A stretch of 64,000 bases of DNA. Source: Oxalobacter paeniformigenes (GTDB lineage: Bacteria > Pseudomonadota > Gammaproteobacteria > Burkholderiales > Burkholderiaceae_D). The first letter of the stretch is position 1; every line of letters begins with the position of its first letter. Shown one piece after another: positions 16,947-23,782 of the stretch. The stretch lies in NCBI RefSeq assembly GCF_027158465.1, contig NZ_JAMKYL010000001.1:496001-560000 (forward strand), read 5' to 3'. A program made the position numbers and the translations under genes. The notes beneath the pieces are model-generated. The model saw only the letters and a list, made by a program, of their open reading frames with translations. It was not told the DNA's origin and made no database searches.

Positions 16947-18170
16947 ATGAATTTTTACAAGCATTATATCGGGGATTATCAGCGTGATACGGGGCATTTG
17001 TCCCTGACGGAGCATGGCGCTTACCGCCTGATGCTGGATGCGTTTTATGCGACGGGCAAGCCGTTGCCGGCTGATAAACGGGCGCTTTACCGTCTGGTGC
17101 GGGCCGGGAGCCGTCAGGACAGGCTGGCCGTGGATTCGGTGGCGGCGCAGTTCTGGGAGACGGCGGACGGCGGTCTGGTCAATCGCCGTGCGTGTGTCGA
17201 GATCGCGAGGGCCGAGAAGCAGGCGGAGGTGAACCGGCAAATCGCGCTGGCCCGTGAGGAGCGCCGCCGATTGCAACGGCAGCTTGCGCCCGGCGGGTCT
17301 TTCGCAGGGGGGAATGGGGAGCTGGCCGGTTGTCAGGGGGATCATGCGTCTGCCGAAGTGTCTGAAGTGTGCAAAGTGCATGATACGCAAGTCATTTATG
17401 GTTTGCAACCGTTTATGGTCACGAATCGTGCCACGTCCGGTTGTACGGGGATGGGTACGACGGTGGTGGCGGCTGCGTGTGCGCCGGGGGCGCCGACCGG
17501 TTCGCCGGACGGGATCGGTAGCAGCGATCATGGTGCCGGCGATGGCGGGATTTGCCGGCGTGCGGGGGAAGGTGCGGGGATGGACGGTGTTTGCCAGGCT
17601 GCCGGTGTTGCGGTGTTTGCCGGGAATGTGCCGGTGCCTCGCGGTGGGGATGACGGTGTCGCCGGGGAGGTTGTGGGGGGCGCCTGTGACGGGGATGCCG
17701 GAATGGTACCGGATGCAGCGGCGGGGGCGGCGGTTTTTGCCGGGCGGTCCGGCGGGGAAGGGGTGTCTGCCGGTGGGGCGAATGGTGTTTCGGCGGGTGC
17801 GCTGGTGGGGGTGTTGCGGCGTTATGGGGTGGTGGCGTCGGTGTCCGATCCGAGGGTGCGGGCGATGGTGGCGCAGGGGGTGGATTCGGCGTTGCTGGCG
17901 TCGGCTTGTATGGAGGCGCGGCGGGTGCGTCCGGATGAGCGGATCGGGGTGGCTTATGTGGCGCGGATCGTGACGCGATGGTTGCAGGACGGGGTGGCGG
18001 GGGTTGCCGCTGCGGGGCGCGCCGGCGGGCGGTTTCGGGCGGCGCGTTCGTGTTCGGCGGATGAGCGTCGCGAGGTGCTGGATGCGTTGACGGGGCGGCA
18101 TACGCTTGAGGGGGTGGTGTTGCCGGTGTCGTCGGATGTTGTGATGGATGGGGGGAATGATGGTGCCTAG
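16947..18170 (+). CDS. DUF1376 (YdaU-type) prophage replication protein
   Basis: 407 residues. The N-terminus MNFYKHYIGDYQRDTGHLSL, with EHGAYRLMLDAFYATGKPLP after it, is a clear DUF1376 domain (about 1-90), found in prophage proteins encoded where lambda O sits. A basic helical stretch follows (about 90-120), then a long low-complexity Gly/Ala/Val linker. The C-terminal region (VLRRYGVVASVSDPRVRAMV … YVARIVTRWL, about 285-360) resembles DNA-replication organiser proteins. GGAGG lies 11 nt before the ATG. The end overlaps the next gene, indicating translational coupling. The long linker is unusual and could reflect drift. Confidence 0.75.
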   Translation: MNFYKHYIGDYQRDTGHLSLTEHGAYRLMLDAFYATGKPLPADKRALYRLVRAGSRQDRLAVDSVAAQFWETADGGLVNRRACVEIARAEKQAEVNRQIALAREERRRLQRQLAPGGSFAGGNGELAGCQGDHASAEVSEVCKVHDTQVIYGLQPFMVTNRATSGCTGMGTTVVAAACAPGAPTGSPDGIGSSDHGAGDGGICRRAGEGAGMDGVCQAAGVAVFAGNVPVPRGGDDGVAGEVVGGACDGDAGMVPDAAAGAAVFAGRSGGEGVSAGGANGVSAGALVGVLRRYGVVASVSDPRVRAMVAQGVDSALLASACMEARRVRPDERIGVAYVARIVTRWLQDGVAGVAAAGRAGGRFRAARSCSADERREVLDALTGRHTLEGVVLPVSSDVVMDGGNDGA

Positions 18171-18996
18171 TGTGTCGGTTTTTGGGCGGGACGGTGTTTT
18201 GCCGGACGGGGGAAAAGTGTCCGGTGGCGGGGCGCGGGGCGGTTTGCCGGATGGTGGCGCGCGGAAAAGGAGGTCTGGGGATGCCGGGTTGCCGCCTGGC
18301 GGTGGGGATGCGCGTGGGCAGGCCGGTGGTGCGGATGGTGTGCGGCGTGTCGAGCGGGTGTTCGGGGTGCTGGCGTCGTTTTACGGGGCGCGGTTTGCGG
18401 ATATGTGGCGCGGGGTCGATCCCGGGGCGGTGAAGGCGCAATGGGCGCATGCGCTTTCGGATGTGTCGGATGAGGAGTTGCGGACGGGGCTGGCGGCTTG
18501 CCGGGGGCGTGTCTGGCCGCCGACTTTGCCGGAGTTTTTGGCGTTGTGCCGTCCGGAGCCGGATGCGGAGCGTGCGTTTGCGGTGGCGCAGGTGCAGGCG
18601 GGCAGGCGGGCGTGGGGGGGTGATGTGTGGCCGGATCGTTCGCTTTACTGGGCGGCGGTGGCGTTCGGCTGGTATGACTTGCGGGTGATGTCCTGGCAGC
18701 AGGCGGCTGGGCGCTGGACGCGTGTGTGGCGGGAGTGCCGTCTGAAGGAGGGGGCTTTGCCGCCGGTTCCGGTGTGTCGCGCGGTTTTGCCGCAGCCCGG
18801 GCGCGGGGTGACGGATCGCGAAACGGCGTTGCGTCGTCTGGCGGCGCTGAAGCGGCGGCTGGTGTCGGGGGAGAAGTCGTGCGGAAAGCGGGCGTTGCAT
18901 GGCGTCCGGGATGAGGGAGTGGCGGTTGCCGGTTCGGCGGATGTGCCGGGGGCGGCGGGTTTGTGTGGTATGACGGGTGCTTGTGTGAAGGAGTGA
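18157..18996 (+). CDS. Prophage replication protein P-like (putative helicase loader)
   Basis: About 279 residues. After a disordered Gly/Arg-rich N-terminus (about 60 residues) comes FGVLASFYGARFADMWRGVD, then WAHALSDVSDEELRTGLAAC and WPPTLPEFLALCRP. This matches the replication-P type proteins of lambdoid prophages that recruit DnaB. The position right after the DUF1376 gene supports this. In-frame starts occur at 18148, 18157 and 18160; GGGGGA just upstream favours one of the latter two. The Cys-rich tail after residue 230 is not explained. Confidence 0.6.
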   Translation: MMVPSVSVFGRDGVLPDGGKVSGGGARGGLPDGGARKRRSGDAGLPPGGGDARGQAGGADGVRRVERVFGVLASFYGARFADMWRGVDPGAVKAQWAHALSDVSDEELRTGLAACRGRVWPPTLPEFLALCRPEPDAERAFAVAQVQAGRRAWGGDVWPDRSLYWAAVAFGWYDLRVMSWQQAAGRWTRVWRECRLKEGALPPVPVCRAVLPQPGRGVTDRETALRRLAALKRRLVSGEKSCGKRALHGVRDEGVAVAGSADVPGAAGLCGMTGACVKE

Positions 18997-19001
18997 ATGG
19001 A

Positions 19002-19418
19002 ATGGATGGAAAGGGTGGCAAGTGTGCAGTCAGGGGGACGGGGGCTTGTGCGCTTCGTGAGGCGCGGCAGCTGGCGGCGATCGAGGCGGCGTTGGGGAAG
19101 CGGCCGATGACGGTGGCGGAGCTGGCGCCTGTGATCGGGGTGTCGCCGGATACGGTCAGGAGTCGTCTGCGGACGCTGGTGGCTTGCGGTCGTCCGGTTC
19201 GGGTGGTGGATTGGCGGGTGTTGCCGACGGCGATGGTTCGGGTGTGGGGGATCGGGGCGGGGCGTGCGGTGCCGCGTCCGGCGCGTCCGCCGCGTTCCGG
19301 GGAGGCTGGGAGGAATCGGCCGGACGGGGAGGCCGGTGTGTTTGTGGGGGATCGTCCTGTTTGTTTCAGGCGGGAGGGTCTGGATGATTGGTTGTTCAGA
19401 ATCAGGGGGTTGAGATGA
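19002..19418 (+). CDS. Small prophage protein with helix-turn-helix-like domain
   Basis: 138 residues. Residues 15-60 (MTVAELAPVIGVSPDTVRSR followed by LRTLVACGRPVR) read as a winged helix-turn-helix, like small DNA-binding proteins in prophage nin-type regions. A Pro/Arg linker and a C-terminal DDWLFRIRGLR end it. AAGGAG lies about 8 nt before the ATG at 19002. Its stop overlaps the ATG of the RusA gene (ATGA), so the two are coupled. The target is unknown; it could regulate late gene expression or replication. Confidence 0.6.
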   Translation: MDGKGGKCAVRGTGACALREARQLAAIEAALGKRPMTVAELAPVIGVSPDTVRSRLRTLVACGRPVRVVDWRVLPTAMVRVWGIGAGRAVPRPARPPRSGEAGRNRPDGEAGVFVGDRPVCFRREGLDDWLFRIRGLR

Positions 19419-20188
19419 TTGAGTTGACGTTGCCTTATCCGGTGTCGGGGAACCGGTATTGGCGGACGGTCTGGCCGAATGGGGCGCGTTGTCCGGTGAC
19501 GACGGTGAGTGCGCAAGCACGGGCGTACAAGACGCAGGTGCGCCGTCTGGCGCTTGAGGCGGGGGTCGTGCGTCCGTTTTCCGGCCGGGTGGGGGTGTCG
19601 TTTGTGCTGTTTCCCAGACGGCCTTCGGACTGGAAGCGGCGTGTGAAGGCGGATCCGGTTCGCTGGGATGATTCGGTGCAGTGTATCGATCTGGACAATG
19701 CGCAGAAGATTTTGTTCGATGCGCTGGAAGGGGTGGCGTTTTCCGATGATGCGCAGGTCAGGCATATCACGGGCAAGCGTGCGGTGCCGGACGGGCAGGC
19801 GCGTGTGGAGGTGTGTATCGCGCCGCTGGACGATGCGGGGCATGACGGGGCGGATCGTGCGGATGTTTTTGACGGGGAGCAGGCGCATTGCCCGGATGAT
19901 TCGTCGGCGGGGCGGTTTCCGCTGAATTGCCGGGCGATGATGCCGCCGGGGCGGGATCGTGCGGAGGGGAAATCGGTGCATTTGTCGGATGATTCGTCGG
20001 CTGTGGAGCGGTTTCCGCTGAATTGCCGGGTGAGGACGCCGTCGGGGCGTCTGGCGCAGGTGCGTCGGCATTTGAGCGGGACGAGCAAGCAGGATCATTT
20101 CGAGCGGGTGATTTGTGTGTATGTGGATGGGATGCGCGCGGATGATTGTGTGACGCTCCAGCCGCAGTTTCTGACGCGGCTGGATTGA
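19415..20188 (+). CDS. rusA: RusA-family Holliday junction resolvase fused to an extra C-terminal domain
   Basis: Residues 1-140 are a RusA-type endonuclease: LPYPVSGNRYWR at the start, PDWK-type SDWKRRVKADPVRWDD and the Asp cluster CIDLDNAQKILFDALEGVAF with SDDAQV. RusA resolves Holliday junctions during phage recombination. Normal length is about 120-140; this protein has 257. The extra part holds two copies of DDSSA(x)RFPLNCR(x)(x)(T/M)P separated by about 30 residues. A compact segment follows (VRRHLSGTSKQDHFERVICV, then YVDGMRADDCVTLQPQFL). It overlaps the preceding gene by 4 bp. Confidence 0.8.
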   Translation: MIELTLPYPVSGNRYWRTVWPNGARCPVTTVSAQARAYKTQVRRLALEAGVVRPFSGRVGVSFVLFPRRPSDWKRRVKADPVRWDDSVQCIDLDNAQKILFDALEGVAFSDDAQVRHITGKRAVPDGQARVEVCIAPLDDAGHDGADRADVFDGEQAHCPDDSSAGRFPLNCRAMMPPGRDRAEGKSVHLSDDSSAVERFPLNCRVRTPSGRLAQVRRHLSGTSKQDHFERVICVYVDGMRADDCVTLQPQFLTRLD

Positions 20189-20495
20189 GAAAACGGGGGC
20201 GGTTTCCGGTGATGGTGGGGGTTTGGGGCGGGTATCGGGTGATTTTCGGGGGGATTCGGGGATTTTTTGCCGGTTATTTCGGGAATTTCGCAGTGATATT
20301 CCGGTTTTTGTGGGGGATCGGTGTGAAATGATGGGGGTTGCGTGGTTTTTCGGCGGTTTTTTCGGGGATTATGGGGGGTTTTCAGGGGGTTTTGTGGGTT
20401 TGGTGCATCATTTGGGTACGGTTTTGTGGCGGGAGTGCTCCGGGTGTCGTAAACTCGCTTCCGGGTGGCTGTGAGCCGTGTTTGTGGAGTCGGGT
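20189..20495. other. Gene-free G/T-rich gap at the end of the early prophage block
   Basis: Short GGGGATTTT-type runs dominate (e.g. GGGGATTCGGGGATTTTTTG, then TTATTTCGGG). Frames here look like shadows, with no RBS-supported gene. This may mark degraded sequence at the prophage boundary. Confidence 0.4.
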
Positions 20496-21155
20496 ATGTG
20501 TCGTGGGATCAGGTCTGGGTATGGGGTGTTCCGGTTTCCGGAGATGGTTCTGCTGTTTCTGTGCCTGTTTTTTTGTGAGGCGTTTTTCGCGTCCGAGGCG
20601 CTGGGGTTTTCTTCAGAGGACAGAAGGGGCAGGACGGCTTCCGGTGTGACGGTGGCGTCGTCGTTCGCCGATGAGGAGGGTGACAAGGGGGATGCGCTTT
20701 TCGAGCTGGTGTTGCTCAAGGACAAGGCCGAGGAGGGCGATCCGGATGCACAGTTCGAGCTGGGTCGCCGGTATCTTCAGGGGGTCGGGCTGGAACGTAA
20801 TGATGTGATGGCGTTGCATTGGGTTCGCGCGGCGGCGCAGCAGGGGTATGCGCGTGCGGAAGCGGGGCTGGCATGGATGTATGCGGTCGGTCGCGGGGTG
20901 GTGCGTGATGATGTGCAGGCGTTCGACTGGTACAAGCGTGCTGCCGAGAACGGTTATATGGTGGCGCAACGGATGCTGGGCAAGTGTTATGAAAAGGGGG
21001 TGGGTACGGCTGTGGATGCCGATCGTGCCCGTTTCTGGTATGAAAAGGCGGCTGAGCAGGGGGATGAGTATGCCGTCGCCCGTCTGAAGGCGCTTTCGCA
21101 ACCGGTTCAGTCCGGACATGGGGCGTATCCGGTGCATGCCGGGTCCGGCAGGTAG
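20496..21155 (+). CDS. Exported Sel1-repeat protein (short)
   Basis: 219 residues. A hydrophobic N-terminal segment (MVLLFLCLFFCEAFFA) serves as signal peptide. About four Sel1 repeats follow from residue 60, each with the Sel1 signature, e.g. AQFELGRRYLQGVGLERND, AEAGLAWMYAVGRGVVRDD and RFWYEKAAEQGDEYA. Sel1 arrays are alpha/alpha solenoids that bind proteins, often in the periplasm or cell envelope. The ATG at 20496 has GGAG about 7 nt upstream, better than the alternative start at 20478. A terminator follows. Confidence 0.8.
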   Translation: MCRGIRSGYGVFRFPEMVLLFLCLFFCEAFFASEALGFSSEDRRGRTASGVTVASSFADEEGDKGDALFELVLLKDKAEEGDPDAQFELGRRYLQGVGLERNDVMALHWVRAAAQQGYARAEAGLAWMYAVGRGVVRDDVQAFDWYKRAAENGYMVAQRMLGKCYEKGVGTAVDADRARFWYEKAAEQGDEYAVARLKALSQPVQSGHGAYPVHAGSGR

Positions 21156-21190
21156 GATATGGGGTTGTCCGCTGTGTCGTGGGGTGTCAG

Positions 21191-21219
21191 GCCCGTGCCA
21201 TTCATGCACGGGCTTTTTT
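21191..21219 (+). terminator. Rho-independent terminator after the short Sel1 gene
   Basis: The perfect 8-bp stem GCCCGTGC / GCACGGGC with a 7-nt loop is followed by TTTTTT. Confidence 0.9.
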
Positions 21220-21584
21220 GTCGCTGGATGATCGTCGCGGTGCTTGTGCCGGTGGTCGGGATGATGGTTTGGCCAGGCGTGTGGTGCGCGTTCTGGCGGG
21301 ATCGCTGTTTCCGGGTATCGGGGTGGCGCTGGCGCGAGGCGGGTTCCTGATTTTTTTGTGCCGGGCTGGCGTTTTTCCGGTGTTATCGTTTTTTCCCGGA
21401 TTGGGTATCGGTTGCTGTGATATTGACGTGAGATGCGCGGGTTTTCCGCGATATCGGGAATGGTTGCGTGATGTTGCCGGTGGCCGGGATGCCGTTCGCC
21501 GTCGTTATTTCGAGAGGTGAGACTTGTTTATTTTGCCGGACAGGGGGACGGGCGGGGTGTTTTCGTGCGGATGTCGGGGAGGAG

Positions 21585-21675
21585 TGCCTGTCGGATGGGC
21601 AGCGGGTGCAAGTTGTTGCCGGTAAACGGAAAAGCGGGACTGTACACGGAGTTGTCCACAGGAAACGGGGATAAG
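21585..21675 (-). repeat. 90-bp intergenic element, copy B, with DnaA-box-like motif
   Basis: A direct, diverged copy of 15094-15183. The minus strand carries TTATCCCCGTTTCCTGTGG, then ACAACTCCGTGTACAG. The wider gap 21220-22152 has no supported gene apart from this element. Confidence 0.5.
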
Positions 21676-22152
21676 CTGCCGGGTGCGGGTTGTGGGATCG
21701 GGCGGCAAGGGCATGGCAGGCAAGAGGCGGGAGTGGTCGCTGTTGCCGCGGGTTTCGCCGTTTCGGGATGATGCGGGGATGATGCGGGCATGATGTGCGG
21801 TTTTGCGGTCGTTCGGCGGCCTGTCGGCGGGGCGGTGTCGGGCGGTTTTGGGTGTCCGGTGGTCTGGTGTGCGGGTTGTGCGCGGTTCGTGTGGTGGATA
21901 CGGTGGGTGGCCGGTGTGCGGAACGGGTGCTTGTGTATGGGATGGGGTATTTTGCGGGATGTCGCCGGTTTTCCGGAAAACGTGATGGCGGTTGCGGGTG
22001 GCGCTGGTGGATGGGCGGATGCGGGAATTTGGGCGGGGGTGCCGGCGGTTCGGTGTTTTTGGCGTTTTTTGGGCGGGTTTTCGTGTGTGTTGTGCCGTTT
22101 CCGGATTTTGTGGTATGCTTTTATTAGGTTCCTTATTTGTTTGGAGGGCAGG
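21676..22152. other. Gap upstream of the marR-like gene
   Basis: There is no convincing gene. The last 45 bp are distinctly AT-rich (TATGCTTTTATTAGGTTCC, then TTATTTG). They contain an imperfect dyad around ATTAGG-TT-CCTTAT, so this is the likely promoter/operator of the MarR-family gene. Confidence 0.35.
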
Positions 22153-22818
22153 ATGCAGGATGATGCGTTGATGGCGATTTTCGGGAATGTGCGTTTGTGT
22201 TCGCGGCTTCTGGATCGCGGGGATGGCCGTCAGCGGCATTGCCGGGGCGGGTTTCGCGGGCGCGGGCGGCTTTTGGCGTTGTTGCGGGAGCATGAGGGGA
22301 TCAGTCAGCGGGAGCTGGCGGACCGGTTGGGGATTCGTGCGCCTTCGGCGAGTGAGTTGATCGAGCGGCTGGCGGCGGACGGGCTGGTGGAGAAGCGTCT
22401 GAATGCGGCGGATCGCCGGGTCTGGCAGGTGTTTTTGACGGAGAAGGGGATGCGGCTGGCGGATGTGGTCGGGCGCAATCGCCGTATGGAGGCGGATGCC
22501 TTGCTGGCGGCGTTTTCTCCGGAGGAGCGGGCGCAGCTGGCGGCGTTGCTGGAGAAGCTGGCGGTGTCGCTGGCGGGTGGGCTTGAAGGTGCACCTGCGG
22601 GTGTGCCGGAGGGTGTCGTCGCCGGACATGGGGATGGTTGTTGCGGTCACGGACATGGCGGCGGGTGTCGTCATGGGGCCGGGGCGGATGTCGCCGCGGG
22701 TGTCGGCGGCGGGTGCTGCGGTCATGGCGGGCAGGGTCATGCCGGTTTCGGTCATGGGGGGCATTGCGGTCATGGTCATGGCGGGCATGGCGGTTGTTGC
22801 GGTCATGGGCATGGGTGA
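22153..22818 (+). CDS. MarR-family regulator with a His/Cys/Gly-rich metal-binding-like tail
   Basis: 221 residues. Residues 1-145 form a MarR winged helix: EGISQRELADRLGIRAPSAS for the recognition region, DGLVEKRLNAADRRVWQVFL for the wing and EERAQLAALLEKLA for the dimer helix. The last 65 or so residues are an array of GHG, CCGH and HGGHCGHGHGG motifs with many His and several Cys, absent from ordinary MarR proteins (about 140-150 residues). The tail suggests binding of a soft metal such as Ni, Cu or Zn and thus metal-responsive regulation. GGAGG lies 6 nt before the ATG. A terminator follows, so it is probably monocistronic. The target is not evident. Confidence 0.85.
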   Translation: MQDDALMAIFGNVRLCSRLLDRGDGRQRHCRGGFRGRGRLLALLREHEGISQRELADRLGIRAPSASELIERLAADGLVEKRLNAADRRVWQVFLTEKGMRLADVVGRNRRMEADALLAAFSPEERAQLAALLEKLAVSLAGGLEGAPAGVPEGVVAGHGDGCCGHGHGGGCRHGAGADVAAGVGGGCCGHGGQGHAGFGHGGHCGHGHGGHGGCCGHGHG

Positions 22819-22850
22819 GGCCGGACGGGTGCCGGTTGTCGCGGTTTCGG

Positions 22851-22881
22851 ACAGGCTTGCGGTGGCAGGCCTGTTTTTTTT
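22851..22881 (+). terminator. Rho-independent terminator after the marR-like gene
   Basis: The 10-bp stem ACAGGCTTGC-GGTG-GCAGGCCTGT (one G-T pair) is followed by seven or eight T. Confidence 0.9.
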
Positions 22882-23028
22882 GCGCTGTTCGGGTATGCAG
22901 GGCGGTGTTTCGGGCTAATATGGTGTCAGGCCAGTTTGGGCGGGAATGTCGGGGGAGGTGGTTTTTCCGACGGTGTTGGCGTGGTGTCCGGTGTGCTGCC
23001 GGTGTGTTTTTTCGGGAAGGAGCGGGGT

Positions 23029-23655
23029 ATGTCTGGTTGGTCTGGTTGGGGTGTTCGGGTGTCTGTGGCGCTGGCTGCGGTGTGGCTGGGTGCCGGGGTT
23101 GTGTCGGCGCAGGGTGTGTCCGGGCAGGATGGGGCGTTGCCGGATGGTGCGGCACAGGGTGTTGCGGTTCAGGATGACGGGGTGTCGGGCGGTGCGGTGA
23201 ATGGTCCGGTGCCGGGTGTGGTGTCGGGGAAGGTGGCGACGTTGTATGCGGATGTGCCTTTGCAGGAGGTGCGTGCGCGGGCGGAGTCGGGTGAGGATGC
23301 GGCGGAGCTGGAATTGGGGTTGCGTTTGTTGATGGGGCGTGACGGGGTGCGTGATGTTCCGGCGGGTGTGTCCTGGATTTCGCGGGCGGCGGAGAAGGGG
23401 ATGCCGCATGCGGAGTATGAGCTGGGGGCGTTGTATGCGATGGGGGTCGGTGTGCCTTGCGATGCGGCGAAAGCGGCGGTGTGGTTCCGCCGGGCGGCGA
23501 TTCAGGGGTATGCGCCGGCGCAGTCGGCTTTGGGGTTCGCTTATGAGAACGGGTCGGGTGTGCCGCGTGATGCGGAAAAGGCGGCTTACTGGCTGGAGAA
23601 GGCGGCGGCTTCGGGGAACGGGATCGCGCTTGAGGGGGTCGATGACGGGTTGTAG
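23029..23655 (+). CDS. Exported Sel1-repeat protein
   Basis: 208 residues with a signal peptide (VRVSVALAAVWLGAGVVSAQ). A Gly/Asp/Val linker is followed by three to four Sel1 repeats (LELGLRLLMGRDGVRDVPAG, YELGALYAMGVGVPCDAA, LGFAYENGSGVPRDAEKAAY). AAGGAG sits 7 nt before the ATG at 23029. It should act in the periplasm as a protein-binding solenoid. The gene has its own terminator at 23677 and is separate from the three-gene Sel1 operon downstream. Confidence 0.85.
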   Translation: MSGWSGWGVRVSVALAAVWLGAGVVSAQGVSGQDGALPDGAAQGVAVQDDGVSGGAVNGPVPGVVSGKVATLYADVPLQEVRARAESGEDAAELELGLRLLMGRDGVRDVPAGVSWISRAAEKGMPHAEYELGALYAMGVGVPCDAAKAAVWFRRAAIQGYAPAQSALGFAYENGSGVPRDAEKAAYWLEKAAASGNGIALEGVDDGL

Positions 23656-23676
23656 TGTTGTGTGTATGTGGTTCGG

Positions 23677-23703
23677 AAAGCCGGCGAAATGCCGGCTTTT
23701 TGT
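23677..23703 (+). terminator. Rho-independent terminator
   Basis: AAAGCCGGC-GAAAT-GCCGGCTTT is a perfect 9-bp stem continuing into T. Confidence 0.92.
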
Positions 23704-23782
23704 TTGTCGGGGTGCCGGGGCTGGATATGGGGCGCTGTTGTGTGGAAGAATATGTTTTTTGTGTGGTTTTCGGGTTGTTTTT

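Noticed and set aside
15094..21675. The 90-bp elements as prophage attL/attR
   Set aside because: About 20% divergence and no adjacent integrase or tRNA; att cores should be identical.
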